DNA of 64,000 bases from Lasiosphaeria ovina (GCA_033439765.1 JAULSN010000002.1:3348001-3412000); one strand, 5' to 3'. Shown: positions 53,819 through 64,000, counted from the stretch's first letter. A program made the numbers and translations. The notes: a model not told the origin generated them from the sequence alone.

Positions 53819-54487
53819 TTAATCGTCCGAGAGACGTTCCATCTCGTTCACCATCCGTTTCCACCGGCCATCTCGCCGCCCCTGCTGATTCTCCAGTTTC
53901 GTTATCTGCTCCTTCAAATCGAGCACGGCCGCCTCTAGTCCCTCCTTCTCTTGTTGCAGTTTGGCATTCTTCTGCGTCAATGCTTCTATCTCAATCCGTA
54001 GGTCTGCCTCCGCTGTCACCACTTCGTTCAACTTGACCAGCTGCGGCAGAAACTTGGAAACTTCGGCGGCGACAAGGAGGGGTATGACCTCGTTTAGTTT
54101 AGTTGTCATCGCGGTTTCCAGTTTCGCCGGCAGTTTCTTTGGGAGCTCTTCAACGGCACCAGCGACTGCGGCTGCCTTTGATATAGTCTTGTCGGCGTCA
54201 GGAACTTCGGAGCGCGGAATATCGGCCCATTTGGCCTCCGGTGTGATATTCTGGTACTACTTGATCTGGTGGCGAACCCAATTGTGTGCTGGAAAGAGGA
54301 CCCAGGTGCAAGCGGGGATGACGATGGCCTGAGAAATTCCTCGGCCCGAGTCGGTGAGAAACACAGCAATTGCCACCGCAATTGCGCAGTAGACATGCCA
54401 CTCAGTGTGGCTATTTTGTGCAATGATCTTGATTTGGTCCAGGAGGTCCTCGAGGAACGCTGGGTTGGGGTATTGGTATAGAGACAT
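53819..54487 (-). pseudogene. Membrane plus coiled-coil protein of the module, one nonsense codon
   Basis: Starts MSLYQYPNPAFLEDLLDQ at 54487. A hydrophobic segment AIAVAIAVFLT and a basic region follow. The frame then meets TAG at 54257-54259 and continues with YQNITPEAKWADIPRSEV and a coiled coil (NEVVTAEADLRIEIEALTQ, then KLQQEKEGLEAAVLDLKEQ) to a stop at 53819. Copies at 34738 and 49056 have TGG in place of TAG. So this is an almost intact gene of about 222 codons with one lesion. Compared with those copies it also lacks 24 bp (8 codons) near the membrane segment. Function unknown. Confidence 0.7.
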
Positions 54488-54709
54488 GTTGCGCGATTGT
54501 GTTGGGCTTTCGTATCTGACGAGAGAATGAGTTTCTTAGATGTTACGTAGAGAAGATGGAATTGATCCGAGAGAAAATCCAATTGGAGAGCGAGGCACTT
54601 TCCTTCAGGTCGTGGGTTTTCAAGGCATCAACTGCACCTTCCAATCTTGCAATACCCGTCTACACCTAATTAATACATTAGACTTGGAAGGCGCGGTTAG
54701 CCTTGCCCA

Positions 54710-55975
54710 TCAGGCACAGGGCAAGATGCAGGGCCGCCGCAGCTTCCAATCGCGCTCAGGCACCACATCCAAATGAGGTTCGCCGACGAGCAGGTAGCTC
54801 CTGCAGGCAGCGCTATTACACCACTTCATTGGTCCAGGCTCATTGTACGAGTCTGGGTGGATCATGGAAAACCAACCCTTCCCAGGATTGATTCTCCCCT
54901 TAATACTTCCCACCGGGACCCCTGCTCGACTGTCGACGGTTGCCCATCCATAGACCGTCGCGCACCGCCCTCCGTTCTCGTCTCGGAATAGGGTGGAGCA
55001 TATGACGCCGAGGCAGAAGCTATATCTGGAGCAGAAGCTGTACGGTGTTTTCGGGTTCCCGTAGTAGTCGTAACACTTGCAGCTGAGTCCAAGCCAGTTC
55101 ATGAATGGAAAGTCCTCTTCAACAATCGGTCCAAATCTGGAGACGGGGCAAAGAACTTTTGAGGGATCATCGCCCCCGTGCCGGCGCGCCATGGCGGCCC
55201 GGAGCCTTTCTTTTTCCGAACCTTGCTCGCGCTCTAGATCGGCGCTCGAGTAGTGGAAATCCCACGTGAATTTGAGTGACACGTCTTTGTTGTCGTCAAT
55301 GCCCACACTGCGTCTCCGCGCGTAGTAGCCACAGGGCTTCGGCACGCTGCACGCTGGGTGGTCGCACCAAATTCCCTCCAACCCTCTATGTCGCGTCGCT
55401 TGGTCAATGCGAAACAGCCGCTCGACATCTTCCCACTGCACAGTTGTGTGGTCGCAGATGCGCACAAATCCCTCCCTACCGATGCACAATCGTAATTCTG
55501 GTGGCAGGGCACGCTGCTTGGCAGAAAAATAGCCTGCCGCATGGTCCTCGCCGCAGCCGGCACAGTGGAGGTACATAACCGGCGTGTCGCCCTTGTACAT
55601 GTCCAGCTCGGTGAACCTCGGTGCGCAGTAATCGCGGATTCGATCTCCCCATGGCTTGTCGTCGATATCGTCATTGTCGGCAGGAGAGTCGGCTACACCG
55701 ATACACTCGACATCTCTGTTGGTGGGAGCGTCGGCTACACCGATATTACCGACATCTCTATCGTCATTGTCGGGCGGGGGCGGTGGCTCGTCGCGCGGCT
55801 GTTCCGGGACACCTGCTGCTTCCTCAACGTCTGGATCGGATGTCCACGTCTGTGTGGGAATTCCTTGGCCATCAGCCTCTGTCCCGCTCGACTGCGAATC
55901 GTCCGAGTCCTCCGGCATGAGTTGGGTGGCGAGCCATCGACGGAACCAGTTGGTCCGTTTCCTGATGTCGACCAT
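54710..55975 (-). CDS. Cys/His-rich hypothetical protein, 421 aa
   Basis: A single exon of 421 aa. The N-terminal third is acidic and has two near-repeats (NIGVADAPTN and CIGVADSPAD). Residues about 130-180 contain a zinc-binding-like set: LHCAGCGEDHAAGYFS, a Cys (LCIGREG) and CDH. This resembles a Cys-rich segment found in many fungal proteins, some with F-boxes, though no F-box is visible here. A second Cys-rich stretch (LSCKCYDYYG, SFCSRYSFCLGVIC) lies later. The last 30 codons recur at 34.2 kb. Not a known catalytic family. Likely a zinc-binding protein. Confidence 0.68.
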   Translation of the reverse strand: MVDIRKRTNWFRRWLATQLMPEDSDDSQSSGTEADGQGIPTQTWTSDPDVEEAAGVPEQPRDEPPPPPDNDDRDVGNIGVADAPTNRDVECIGVADSPADNDDIDDKPWGDRIRDYCAPRFTELDMYKGDTPVMYLHCAGCGEDHAAGYFSAKQRALPPELRLCIGREGFVRICDHTTVQWEDVERLFRIDQATRHRGLEGIWCDHPACSVPKPCGYYARRRSVGIDDNKDVSLKFTWDFHYSSADLEREQGSEKERLRAAMARRHGGDDPSKVLCPVSRFGPIVEEDFPFMNWLGLSCKCYDYYGNPKTPYSFCSRYSFCLGVICSTLFRDENGGRCATVYGWATVDSRAGVPVGSIKGRINPGKGWFSMIHPDSYNEPGPMKWCNSAACRSYLLVGEPHLDVVPERDWKLRRPCILPCA

Positions 55976-57375
55976 CTGGGAGGTGGTGATACGATCTTGT
56001 GGTTTCCTGTCAAGTCCAATTAAGGTCCAAGAAAGAAAGAAAGAATGCTTATGCTAACAGAGAATAATAATAGGGTTAAGATGCCGTCACACAACCGGGA
56101 GAATTATTAAACGCAGATTAAAAGAAGACACGAACAGAAAAAGGAAAGTTACTTACCAGCAAAAAAGTTAGAAAACTAACACGGTCACGCCGGGCAGATC
56201 ACGTTCCGGGACCCGCTCCGCTCCATGGTGGAGATATCAAGGTTCGGCATCCTGACAACCCTAGCGTTGCCGATAACTACCACAACTACCACGCCGCGGA
56301 GGCCTCTACCGTGTTAGAACAGCCCGACTAAGACCGAGCAACAATAGGTACCGACATGGCGACGAACTAAAGAAGAGAGACAAAAACAGTATAATGCCAG
56401 TTTGAACACTGAGGTTAGTTCTTGTACTCGACACAAAAGCGAGATCCCACAATTCACAGTTTTCTTCTGTCCCCAGAGATGAGCTTATTCCTTCACGCCT
56501 CGGTTGCGAGAGCGGGCCCGCCTCTGCATCGAGCATCTGGTTGTTTAGTTTGTCGATTAGGTAACGGCAAGCCTGTTCATTTCCGTCTGAAAGCCTGCCA
56601 CAGCCGAGACATTCGTTGGCTGGCCACACTTGAGGTCTGACCCCGTGACTGCAACCTTCGTCCTAACCGACTGCCAACGCCAGCCGACTCTTGACTAATT
56701 CCAATGAAACCTGGGCAACGAATGTTCGCAATGTAATATTGAAAATAACCATGTCATTGACCCGCAATCCCCCCTTTTTTTCCCCAAATCCATCAGGTGG
56801 CAGCTAATAATTGGGGATAGTGTCGAGACGCCACCCCGGGCGCCGGCTGAATCTCCGGAGAATTCATCCAGCTCTGGCACCACCTGATTGGGCGTGCCCA
56901 GGCCAGCCCTGGTTCGGCCCTTGATTGGCGAACCAGTGGCAAGGGCCCGGCCGGCCCCCGATAGAGTAGCATTTCCCCACTGTCCGGAAGCTCCCCCCTT
57001 TAACTAGGTACGAGGCAATATATGAAGACACATTACCCCAGATTCTGTGCCCCGCCTTGTTATGCCGCCCCCCCCGACCGACGCGGCGTCCTCCTGCTCC
57101 GTACATGTACACACATATATAGTGCCAGGGCTTCATTTCCGGCTAACATGGCAATCCCTGGTTGGGGGTGACCTGTAGTAGGGGCACCCAGCTGGGGGAA
57201 TGAGGGGAAGCCGGATGAATGGATTGCTCATCGTGGAGACGGCCGACTCTAAATACTCGGACATTTTTCACCCTTGGCCGGCCTTGGGTCTTGTCTCTTG
57301 CCGTTGCTTCGAATTGTCGAGTAGTGGCTCTACCGTACTTACTGCTGTGGTGTTTCTCTTCTTGATACAGTCACC
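55976..57375. other. Intergenic, promoter side of flavoprotein gene
   Basis: A CTAACACGGT at 56177 and its complement ACCGTGTTAG at 56308 form a spaced inverted repeat. The short minus-strand frame at 56306-56629 is doubtful. A TAAATA site at 57251 may be the core promoter of the flavoprotein gene. Confidence 0.45.
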
Positions 57376-59616
57376 ATGCATCTCGTTCAGAACTGGGCAG
57401 TCGCCGCGGCTGTTGCAGCATGTGAGTAGCTCTCCCGGAGAAGAGAGGTTCGTTTCGCTGCTAACGGCACTGCTTGTAGGGCTGCAGACGGGTGCGGCTG
57501 CACCGTCGATCAACGAGCCCAGGGCGGGGCCGGCGTCGTGCAGCACGTCGTCCAAGGACACGTACGACTACATTGTCGTGGGCTCGGGCCCCGGTGCCCT
57601 GCCGGTGGCTGACCGGCTCTCCGAGGCCGGCCACAGCGTGCTGCTGCTCGAGAAGGGCCCGGCGTCGTCGGGGCGGTGGGGCGGGACCATGAAGCCGTCA
57701 TGGCTGTCGGGCACCAACTTGACGCGTTTCGACGTGCCGGGGCTGTGCAACCAGATCTGGGCCGACCGCAACGGCATCGCCTGCACCGACTACGACCAGC
57801 TGGCCGGCTGCATCCTCGGCGGCGGCGCCGCCATCAACTCGGGTCTGTACTGGAAGCCCCACCCCGATGACTGGAACATGAGCTTCCCCGTCGGCTGGAA
57901 GAACCCGGACATGCAGGAGTCCGTGTCCAAGGTCTTTGGCCGCCTGCCCGGCACCATGTACCCGTCCATGGACGGCAAGCTGTACCTGCCGCAGGGCTAC
58001 AACACCATCAGCGCCGGCCTGACGCAGGGCGGCTGGACATCCATCGTCGCCAACGACCAGAACGACCAGCGCAACAAGACCTTCAGCCACACCACCTACT
58101 ACTTCAGCGGCGGCGAGCGCGGCGGGCCCATGGCCACGTACCTGCTGACCGCCAGCCAGCGCAAGAACTTTGCCTTCTGGACTGGCGCCGCTGTCAAGCG
58201 CGTCGTCCGCACCGGCGGCCACGTCACGGGCGTCGAGGTCGAGTGCAGCGGCGGCACCACCACCATCAACGTCACCCCCAACACGGGCCGTGTCATCATC
58301 TCGGCCGGCACCTTTGGGTCAGCCAAGATCCTGTGGCGAAGTATGTGTCTCTCCATCGCCAGTATGTATCGGCGTTGACTAACAGTTACTCAGGCGGCAT
58401 TGGCCCGAAGGACCAACTCAACGTGGTGAAGCAGTCGGGCGACGGCGCCACCATGATCTCGTCTGACCAGTGGATCGACCTGCCCGTCGGGTACAACCTA
58501 TACGACCACGTCGGCGTGAGTTTTTTTTTTCTGTCGCGCTGAAACAGATTTTCAATTAAGCTGACGCCTGTGTAGACGGATCTCGAAATCGCCCACCCCA
58601 ACATTGTCAACTACGACTTCTACGCCGCGTACAACAGGCCCGCGTCGGGCGACTCGCAGTCGTATCTGAGTAAGCAGCTTCGCACTGGACTTAGTTGCAG
58701 GGGTGTCTCTCTAACGTGTCGATTTGTGTGATTAGACGGCCGCACTGGCATTCTGACTCAGGCCGCGCCCAACTTTGGACCCATGGTCAGTTGTCCTCCC
58801 GCCTTCTTCTTTTTTCCACAGCTGCTGATTATTGAGACATAGTTCTGGGACATCATTACGCCCTCTGACGGAATCAACCGCCATCTGCACTGGCAGGCCC
58901 GCGTCGAGGGGTCGCGCAGCAGTAAGCCCTACTTACTCCCACCTTATTACTTTACTTCAAAGAAAACAGCTAACACGCCACAGCATCCATGACGCTGACG
59001 CAGTACCTCGGCACGGGTTCCGTGTCGCGCGGCCGGCTGACCATCAACAGCCAGCTCAAGACGATCGTGTCGACGTCGCCGTACCTCAACAACGCCGGCG
59101 ACGTGGCCGCCGTCGTCCAGGGCGTGCAGAACCTGCGCGACGGCCTGGCCAAGGTCTCGGGCCTGACCTGGATCCGGCCCTCGTCGAGCCAGTCGTCGGC
59201 CGCCTTTGTCAACTCGGTGCGTGATCCACCCACGGCTCCCCCTTGAGAGATTGGAGTGTTTCTGTGCTGTGCTAACGCCGTTGACTAAACAGATCGCCGC
59301 GAACCCCGGCTCGCGCAACTCGAATCACTGGATCGGTAAGTTTTCTTTGTCCTTCCATCGCTGTTCACAGACCAGATGGACTGATTTACTTGCGTTCACA
59401 GGAACCAACAAGATGGGCACCGACGACGGGCGCAGCGGCGGCACCGCCGTGGTCGACACCAACACCAAGGTCTACGGGACAGACAACCTGTTCGTAGTTG
59501 ACGCGTCCATCTTCCCCGGCCACGTCACCAGCAACCCGACGGCTGCCATCCTCATCGTCTCGGAACACGCCGTCTCCAAGATCTTGGCCCTGCCGTTCCC
59601 CGCCGCCGCGGCTTGA
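57376..59616 (+). CDS. Secreted GMC flavoprotein, cellobiose dehydrogenase-like flavodomain
   Basis: Nine exons (57376-57421, 57480-58340, 58394-58515, 58576-58669, 58736-58785, 58843-58921, 58984-59216, 59293-59335, 59402-59616) give 580 aa. All junctions are GT-AG and phases close. A signal peptide (about 1-22) is followed by the FAD-binding motif GSGPGA (50-55) with LLLEKG after it, and a GGGAAINSGLYW region like the flavin-attachment side of cellobiose dehydrogenase. NSNHW (His507) and TSNPT (Asn554) are candidate catalytic His and Asn. There is no cytochrome domain at the N-terminus, so this is a dehydrogenase-only form. Substrate (cello-oligosaccharide, other sugar, alcohol) not assignable from sequence alone. 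Intact. Confidence 0.9.
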
Positions 59617-60362
59617 GAACCTAGAAAAGATGGGCTTGGTTAAGTGGTTGTGGCTGTGGTTGTGGTTGATTTAAAAAAGACAGATGCCAATATGGATAAC
59701 TAGTACTAGCTGGAATCAAATAAAAAGAATACAGCTTGCCGCTATATGCTTTGCCTAGATAACGTACCTAGTTTTGGTCTATCGCCAAATTGTATTGAAC
59801 TGCGATTGTTCGAGAATTAGTGTTACGGTGGGGGTTGCCGGTTGGAGAGATTGGCTCAGAATCCATGTTTAAAAACGACCAGCGTTGAAAACTAGGTATG
59901 TATGCCTTAATTATTTACTTGTATTTTGCCTTGGGCTTGGCGGTTTGAATACCAGCATTCAATTTGCATTTGGCGGGTGGTAATCCAGCCACCTCGCCTT
60001 GTCTGACGGCCTGCGTTCGTCCCTCTCGCCTTGCATTCTCCACGCCTGGTGGAGAGATAGGGACGAAGGAAAAGATGGACCTGCCGCTTTTTTTGTCTTA
60101 ACATCCATCTTTCAAGAATCGTCCGGCGTTTCCTGTCCGGTCACCTCCGCAATTGTAGAACGGCGAGGAATAGTCGTCCCAACACCCCCTTCTCTAGTAG
60201 CCGATTAACTATTCGTGATTGTTTGGTTTTTAACAAACGCCAGCAATCATGCATGCTGCCAAGCCCAAGTCGGGCAGACATGTCAGCTCACTGCCACGCG
60301 GATAATTTATGTTCGGGCCATTGTGCTGTGCCGAGTGGGTAGGAAGAAATGGACAAAAACGT
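59617..60362. other. Intergenic, no gene supported
   Basis: 3' flank of the flavoprotein gene and AT-rich DNA. Confidence 0.45.
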
Positions 60363-60363
60363 A

Positions 60364-60529
60364 CTAGTGCTCCCGGGTTTCCGGAACTGCCAGAAGCCGT
60401 CCTCGGCGATGCTGTTGTCCTTGAACTCGGGCAGATCGTTGTAGCCGCCCTCGAGGCAGATGCAGTCCTTGTCGTCGAGGATAGCGTAGCAGATGTCGAG
60501 GGCGCGGTTACCTCTACAGTCACCCCCGA
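60364..60529 (-). other. Possible orphan exon, GC-rich, unrecognised
   Basis: On the minus strand, about 50 codons of host-like codon usage (LDICYAILDDKDCICLEGGY, then FKDNSIAEDGFWQF), with an acceptor-like ACTGTAG upstream (60526) and a donor-like GTACGT at the far end (60364). The flanks are AT-rich and unlike coding DNA. Either the surviving exon of a decayed gene or a multi-exon gene whose other exons I cannot find. Confidence 0.35.
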
Positions 60530-61334
60530 CAACGTTTTGTGGCCAAATCCGTATTAGGCTTAGAACCTGAGCAGGAGCTGAGGCGTACTGAGCATCACCC
60601 TGAGCCGAGGTGAGTCTCAGGGATGTCTCGGCTATACTTGGCGTGTCCAAACTGATCCTAGTTTTGGGACACCAACCCATAACTTCCGTTTTCTCCTTAC
60701 GGGTGTAATCAGTTACCGTTATTAAACCAACTAGAGCCACCATTTGTACTCAAACTAAGAATTTAGTAGGTATAAACTTATCTACATGCTTCTTTTAAAA
60801 ATAACGTAATCCCACGAATATTATATTTACAAAATATCTAACTAACTAAAATCTCTCTAATTTGGCAAGCACGTAGAGACGATTGGAGACTTTGTGATTT
60901 TTTGTGATGTCCGTGATGTCCGTTGCCCAAGCGTTTCTATATCACCCCTTAGTGGCTAAAAACGTGCTGGGAATAGTAGGCGGGCTTGAGAAGATGGGTA
61001 GGGGAATATATATCATTATTTTGATATGCTAGCGGTTTTATAGTCTAAGCGGCCACCCGCCGCTTCCCCAACATTAGAAACCGTGTGGGGATGCTCCTCT
61101 CCCTGTACTCTGGTTCTCGTCTCCAACACTTGCACCCCTAACTCCCCAACCTCCTTCTATCAGCCTTGATCTGAGTAAGTTGGCCATGCCGCTCAACGTG
61201 TGTGAATGCTCCTCACCCGTTTATTGCTTAGGCCCAGCGATTGATTCCTGCTTCATCTTCCAGTACTCCTGAAATTCTTTCCTATTATTAGCGGTTAGCA
61301 CGAAGCTAGCCCGTCTAAAGCATGATCAAAATAC
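60530..61334. other. AT-rich, RIP-like intergenic DNA
   Basis: Very AT-rich around 60750-60870 (for example TTATATTTACAAAATATC). No gene. Confidence 0.45.
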
Positions 61335-61995
61335 TTACCCTTCATCGGTACACCAGCCTTTCTTAAATGTCAATTTCTTTTTATATTCAGCCCATTGCGT
61401 ACCTTCATGCCGGTTAAGTGCACCTTGCTTGTCGGGGGAGAAGTTGCATCGACCGTGCCTGGTTGCTTCATGGGTCAATCTTTCCAAAGTTTCAGGGCAA
61501 ACCCAGCTATATATAACAGTTGTCCCTTCGTTTAGCACTTGCACTCCAGGACTGCTACTCCAGCTTCGCTCCCTCAACGATTTGTCTCCCGATATAGGTT
61601 TCCAGTGGCTAGTGTGATCCACACACATGAGGTAGAGCTCATCCTCGAGCCATACCTCAAGCATACGGACCTGGAAGTACTTAGCCTCAGCATGAAGATT
61701 GATGTACAGTCTAACGTCGTGCTCCCCGGTTTTTTTTGTCGAAAGCTAGAGGAAAGACGCCGCGCCGGAGGTAGCCGAGGATGTAAGCGAAAATACAAGG
61801 GTCCGCGTCGACAAAAATGGAGCCATCTGCGTATTTGTGGACAGTCCACCTGCCGGAAAAAATTGCGGCGAAGAAATCACTCCTATCAACGAGGGTGCCG
61901 ACGGTGGTGGTGAATTTCCGGCCGCCGACATCCAAAACAACTTTTTTAGTCGAGAAGGAATATGACTGCCGGTCGTCACCACTCCCTGTCCACAT
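61335..61995 (-). pseudogene. BTB/POZ (T1-type) domain protein, frameshifted
   Basis: The likely start is the ATG at 61995 (MWTGSGDDRQS). VVLDVGGRKFTTTVGTL, then RSDFFAAIFSGRW and a DGSIFVDADPCIFAYILGYL segment, match the potassium-channel-tetramerisation-type BTB fold. The coding text changes frame at about 61730, where a run of eight A and four G (minus strand) occurs (FDKKN, then REHDVRLYINLHAEAKYF in another frame). It continues to a stop at 61335 through a SWVCPETLERLTHEA-type region. Either a real one-base lesion or a sequencing error in the homopolymer. BTB proteins of this type act as adaptors, often for cullin-3 ligases. Confidence 0.72.
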
Positions 61996-63229
61996 TGCAT
62001 TCGAGGAAATGACGGCGCGCTGTGGGGTGGCACGGCGAGGATGCCATCGGCTGTATGTCAGCCTCGAACATTGCCCGCTGATGCATTTACTATGTAGTGA
62101 GCCGCTTGTAAAAGTGGGCCAATCCCGCCAGGCGCGCTCAATTTGGTAACCTGATGTTGGACGGCAATCATTAAAGATGAAGGTGCTGCGACCGCCCGCT
62201 GCGATGGCTCCTATTAAAGAGCCGTGAGAACACTGAACACGACAGCTCTCCGCCCCCTGTTGAATCAACGTATTCCGCCGAGTGCCGGAAAGTGCTGGTC
62301 TTGTCGTTGTCAAGCTTCCACGAGGCGTGGTTTGATCTTCCCCACGACGGTGGAATGAAATTTGAATAAAAAAAGAGGTAGGGGGGATGAAGAAAAAGAA
62401 GGGAAAAAAGGCACTTTGACTGGCGGTCGTGGCCATGGCCGGCCCCAAACATAGGACGTTCGGGGTGGTTCGTCATTGGGCCGGCCATCCATGGATTGGT
62501 TCAGGATCGTCCCGTGGCTTGCCTTCTTTGAGTGGGTGTGTGGTGTCGGAATTGGGGACTGGAAAGTGGCAAGTGCAAACCGTGGTCGGGCTACGGGACG
62601 AAGTTGGCTCCGTACTCAATGACAATAAACAAAATGCGGGGCTGCGGATAATTAACGCACATAACGCGATTTCGCACATGATTGGTGAAAATTGGGCCCC
62701 GGTGCCGCACTAGCGGGGCCAACCCATTACCTCCGGGGTCTTTGACGGAGATGCGGGCACTTCGTAACGCACTTCAAATAGTTGCGTCGCACGACTTCCC
62801 TAACGTGGCAAAGCTTGCCGCGCCGTGCGCCGTGTCCCCGCCCCGCATGCCAGGTTCGGAGGGTTTGAAGTCCGTTCAAATGGAACCGTGTGCCCGTATT
62901 CCGCATGTACACACAAATCCAATCTTGAGAAGAAAATCACTCCCAGGTGCCGTTCTAATACTCAAAAGACGTGGGATTTCCTCACTAAAATATTACACAT
63001 GGGGACGCCATTTCTTTTTAGAACCAGTTCCCCTCTTCCCTCTTGCCGGAGCAACGGACACTCGGACTCGATTCATTTTTGTCCAAACAAGCTTTTCACA
63101 CGTTGGTTCCAGGAACTTGCATGCGCCGCACGCGCTGACAAGCAAGATGCGCGCACTGCACAGGACCAACCCGCAACCCATCCCCCTTGTCCCTCATCCG
63201 ACTGATATTAATTGCCTGCCGTCACGGAC
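61996..63229. other. Intergenic upstream of ABHD-type hydrolase
   Basis: No gene supported. Several open frames span 62200-63200 but lack coding character. Confidence 0.45.
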
Positions 63230-64000
63230 ATGCTGCTTCGCACTCTTCAATGCGCCGGTGTCGCCGTCGGGGCCGCGCTAGGGCTCTACCTCGCCTTCGT
63301 GGCGCTCCTCGCGGTTCCTGCGTTACAGGACCAGGTGATATACCTGCACAGCGTCTCGCTGACATGGTTCCGCGACCTCAATGCGCCCGAGCAGTTCGGC
63401 TTCCTGCCCAACCAAGTCACCCCTTTTACCCTCGACACCGCCGACGGCGAGCGCCTGCACGCCTGGCACGTCCTGCCCCCGGGCCTATACCACGAGCATG
63501 AGGCTCAACTATGCGCCGAGCCCGCCGGCCTCGCCAACGGCAGCGAGATCGCCCGGCGCCTGGCCTTCCGCCTGCTCCGCGACGACCCAGACTCGCTGCT
63601 AGTGCTCTACCTGCACGGCGCCGGCGGCACGCTAGGCTCGGGGTGGCGCCCGGCTTCGTACCGCGCCATGTCGGCCGCATCGCCGCGGAACAACATCCAC
63701 ACGCTCGCCATCGACTACCGCGGCTTCGGCGCCAGCACCGGCCGCCCCTCCGAGGCCGGGCTGCTGGCCGACGCGCTGGCCCTAGCGCGCTTCGCTATGC
63801 ACGACGCCGGCATCCCGCCCGACCGCATCGTCGTCTTTGGCCACTCACTCGGCACGGCCGTCGCGACGGCGCTCGTCCACCGCCTCGCGCACGCCGCGCC
63901 CAGCTTGTCACAGACTAGAGAACGGGATGATGAGCCCCCCATCTTCCTCGCCGGCATGGTCCTCGTCGCGCCGTTCACCAGCGTCGAGCAGCTCACCGCC
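63230..64000 (+). CDS. ABHD12/BEM46-like alpha/beta-hydrolase, N-terminal part, truncated by window edge
   Basis: The frame is open from the ATG at 63230 to the edge, 257 codons, with no stop; the 3' end is outside. A hydrophobic N-terminal segment (about 8-30) suggests a single membrane anchor. Then YLHGAGGTLGSG (oxyanion region), DYRGFGASTGRPSEAGL and the nucleophile elbow GHSLG (Ser about 206) follow in the usual order. The Asp and His of the triad must lie beyond the window. ABHD12/BEM46-type proteins hydrolyse lysophospholipids or acylglycerols, or act in polarity; substrate here unknown. GC-rich, no intron so far. Confidence 0.82.
   Translation, partial: MLLRTLQCAGVAVGAALGLYLAFVALLAVPALQDQVIYLHSVSLTWFRDLNAPEQFGFLPNQVTPFTLDTADGERLHAWHVLPPGLYHEHEAQLCAEPAGLANGSEIARRLAFRLLRDDPDSLLVLYLHGAGGTLGSGWRPASYRAMSAASPRNNIHTLAIDYRGFGASTGRPSEAGLLADALALARFAMHDAGIPPDRIVVFGHSLGTAVATALVHRLAHAAPSLSQTRERDDEPPIFLAGMVLVAPFTSVEQLTA

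Noticed and set aside
56177..56317. LTR ends (CTAACA and TGTTAG) around 56.2 kb
   Set aside because: Only a 10-bp inverted match; no LTR pair or internal retroelement genes.
57698..58222. Minus-strand frame opposite the flavoprotein gene
   Set aside because: Antisense shadow of GC-rich exon 2.
1..64000. CRISPR array, rRNA or prokaryotic operons
   Set aside because: No spaced direct repeats or rRNA-like sequence; gene structure is eukaryotic.

Overview
The window reads as nuclear DNA of a filamentous ascomycete (Pezizomycotina, most likely Sordariomycetes). Introns are short (about 45-140 nt), GT-AG, often with CTAAC-like branch sites. Gene content is typical: NACHT/ankyrin NLR-like genes, LysM and chitin-binding secreted proteins, DUF1996, a Git3/cAMP-receptor-type GPCR, an NmrA-like protein and a cellobiose-dehydrogenase-like flavoprotein. 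Three TGG-to-TAG nonsense codons and scattered AT-rich decayed stretches suggest a history of repeat-induced point mutation (RIP).

Layout. 0-3.2 kb: the N-terminal part of an unrecognised gene (minus strand, running off the left edge) and a two-exon membrane-type hypothetical gene. 3.2-8 kb: a transposon neighbourhood, with a 277-bp MITE bounded by TA and a two-exon MULE transposase gene. 8.8-13.3 kb: a decayed ankyrin-type gene broken by two inverted copies of one repeat, then a PIF1-like helicase relic. 13.8-19 kb: an intact NmrA-like gene, a chitin-binding gene fragment joined to a 53-bp inverted copy of NmrA coding DNA, a broken hypothetical gene and a frameshifted LysM gene. 19.5-31.2 kb: an acidic hypothetical gene, a secreted DUF1996 protein, two paralogous small beta-rich proteins that share a 5' leader intron, a long gene-poor stretch and a six-exon Hsp70-like gene.

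31.3-56 kb is a mosaic of repeats and dead genes with intact islands. It holds two NACHT NLR pseudogenes (32.5 and 37.9 kb), an MBL-fold gene, a small secreted cysteine-rich protein, a GPCR and a secreted alpha/beta hydrolase. From 48.6 to 52.6 kb lies a compositionally foreign, intronless segment with a uracil-DNA-glycosylase-like protein and unrecognised ORFs. It is broken by frameshifts and framed by 174-bp direct repeats, and looks like an endogenised virus or other large DNA element. Next to it a three-gene module (a Cys/His-rich 421-aa protein, a membrane plus coiled-coil protein, a 261-aa protein) is found in pieces at 34.2 kb and 48.9 kb. The 34-kb copy is fused to the 3' end of the first NLR.

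56-64 kb returns to ordinary sequence: a nine-exon secreted GMC/CDH-like flavoprotein, a possible orphan exon, a frameshifted BTB (T1-type) gene and the start of an ABHD-type hydrolase that runs off the right edge.

No operons are expected in this genome and none are seen. The linking theme is self/non-self recognition and secreted-protein genes lying among mobile and decaying DNA. No tRNA, rRNA, CRISPR or confident ncRNA was seen.
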